23,242 nucleotides of DNA. Source: CAMCXT01 sp046302715. Its GTDB lineage: Bacteria; Bacteroidota; Bacteroidia; M30B66. Positions 23,214 through 23,242 of the stretch are shown piece after piece; within the stretch, counting starts at the first letter, position 1; the number at the start of each line of letters is the position of its first letter. The position numbers were made by a program, and so were the translations under genes. The DNA is taken from positions 1-23,242 of the forward strand of contig JBKCHQ010000232.1 in NCBI GenBank assembly GCA_046302715.1, read 5' to 3'. The notes beneath the pieces were generated by a model, which saw nothing but the letters and a program-made list of their open reading frames with translations, was not told the DNA's origin and made no database searches.

Positions 23214-23242
23214 TTATTTAACGGTTTTAAAAACTTCTTTAT
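23214..23242 (-). CDS. Possible C-terminal end of a truncated upstream gene
   Basis: On the minus strand one frame reads KEVFKTVK and then TAA at 23214-23216, ten bases before the terminator stem. The position of the terminator requires a minus-strand gene here, and this frame is the plausible end of it. Only nine codons, including the stop, are visible, so the product cannot be named and the frame is an inference. Confidence 0.4.

Noticed and set aside
1..23242. Novel defence system, mobile element or CRISPR array
   Set aside because: No transposase, integrase, terminal repeats, regularly spaced repeats or recognisable defence domains were found; the PHP and AAA+ proteins belong to ordinary housekeeping families.

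Overview
The window looks like a chromosomal segment of a Bacteroidota bacterium. Supporting signs are an SLC45-type MFS sugar transporter, a SurA pair followed by a MoxR ATPase, an OmpA/TPR lipoprotein with the YASPEG signature, a PolX-like protein with a PHP domain, few Shine-Dalgarno sites, and several TAnnTTTG boxes (the Bacteroidota -7 element) just upstream of leader genes. The base composition is moderately AT-rich. I cannot place it below phylum level. There is no sign of phage, insertion sequence, CRISPR array, tRNA or rRNA, and no intergenic stretch exceeds about 180 bases.

Left part (1-4718, + strand): the end of a surface-polysaccharide sugar-nucleotide cluster. It holds a UDP-sugar 6-dehydrogenase (5' end cut by the window), galE, rfbB, a WbpP-like UDP-GlcNAc 4-epimerase and a CpsB/YwqE-type PHP tyrosine phosphatase. 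The genes are tightly packed or overlapping and are probably co-transcribed. Together they would supply UDP-HexNAc uronic acid, UDP-Gal and dTDP-4-keto-6-deoxyglucose, and regulate capsule export.

Middle-left (4740-12249, - strand): a convergent block sppA - polX-like - GH3-family acyl-adenylate enzyme - unknown beta-rich lipoprotein-like protein - glpD. The PolX-like protein has lost all three polymerase carboxylates but keeps a complete PHP metal site. A TAnnTTTG box lies before the GH3 gene.

Middle (12360-14691, + strand): folK, then an OmpA/TPR lipoprotein gene interrupted by one in-frame TAA.

Right-middle (14698-18400): a SpoU/TrmH rRNA or tRNA methyltransferase (-), divergent from mutS (+, apparent TTG start), which converges on tadA (-).

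Right (18484-23242, - strand): an SLC45-like sugar transporter, and an envelope block consisting of a SurA-N-like lipoprotein, a SurA-type foldase with two PpiC domains, and a MoxR ATPase. A strong intrinsic terminator at the far right separates this block from a further minus-strand gene that only enters the window.

Most of the content is housekeeping. The best leads are the polymerase-dead PolX, the nonsense-interrupted lipoprotein, and the GH3/unknown/glpD cluster.
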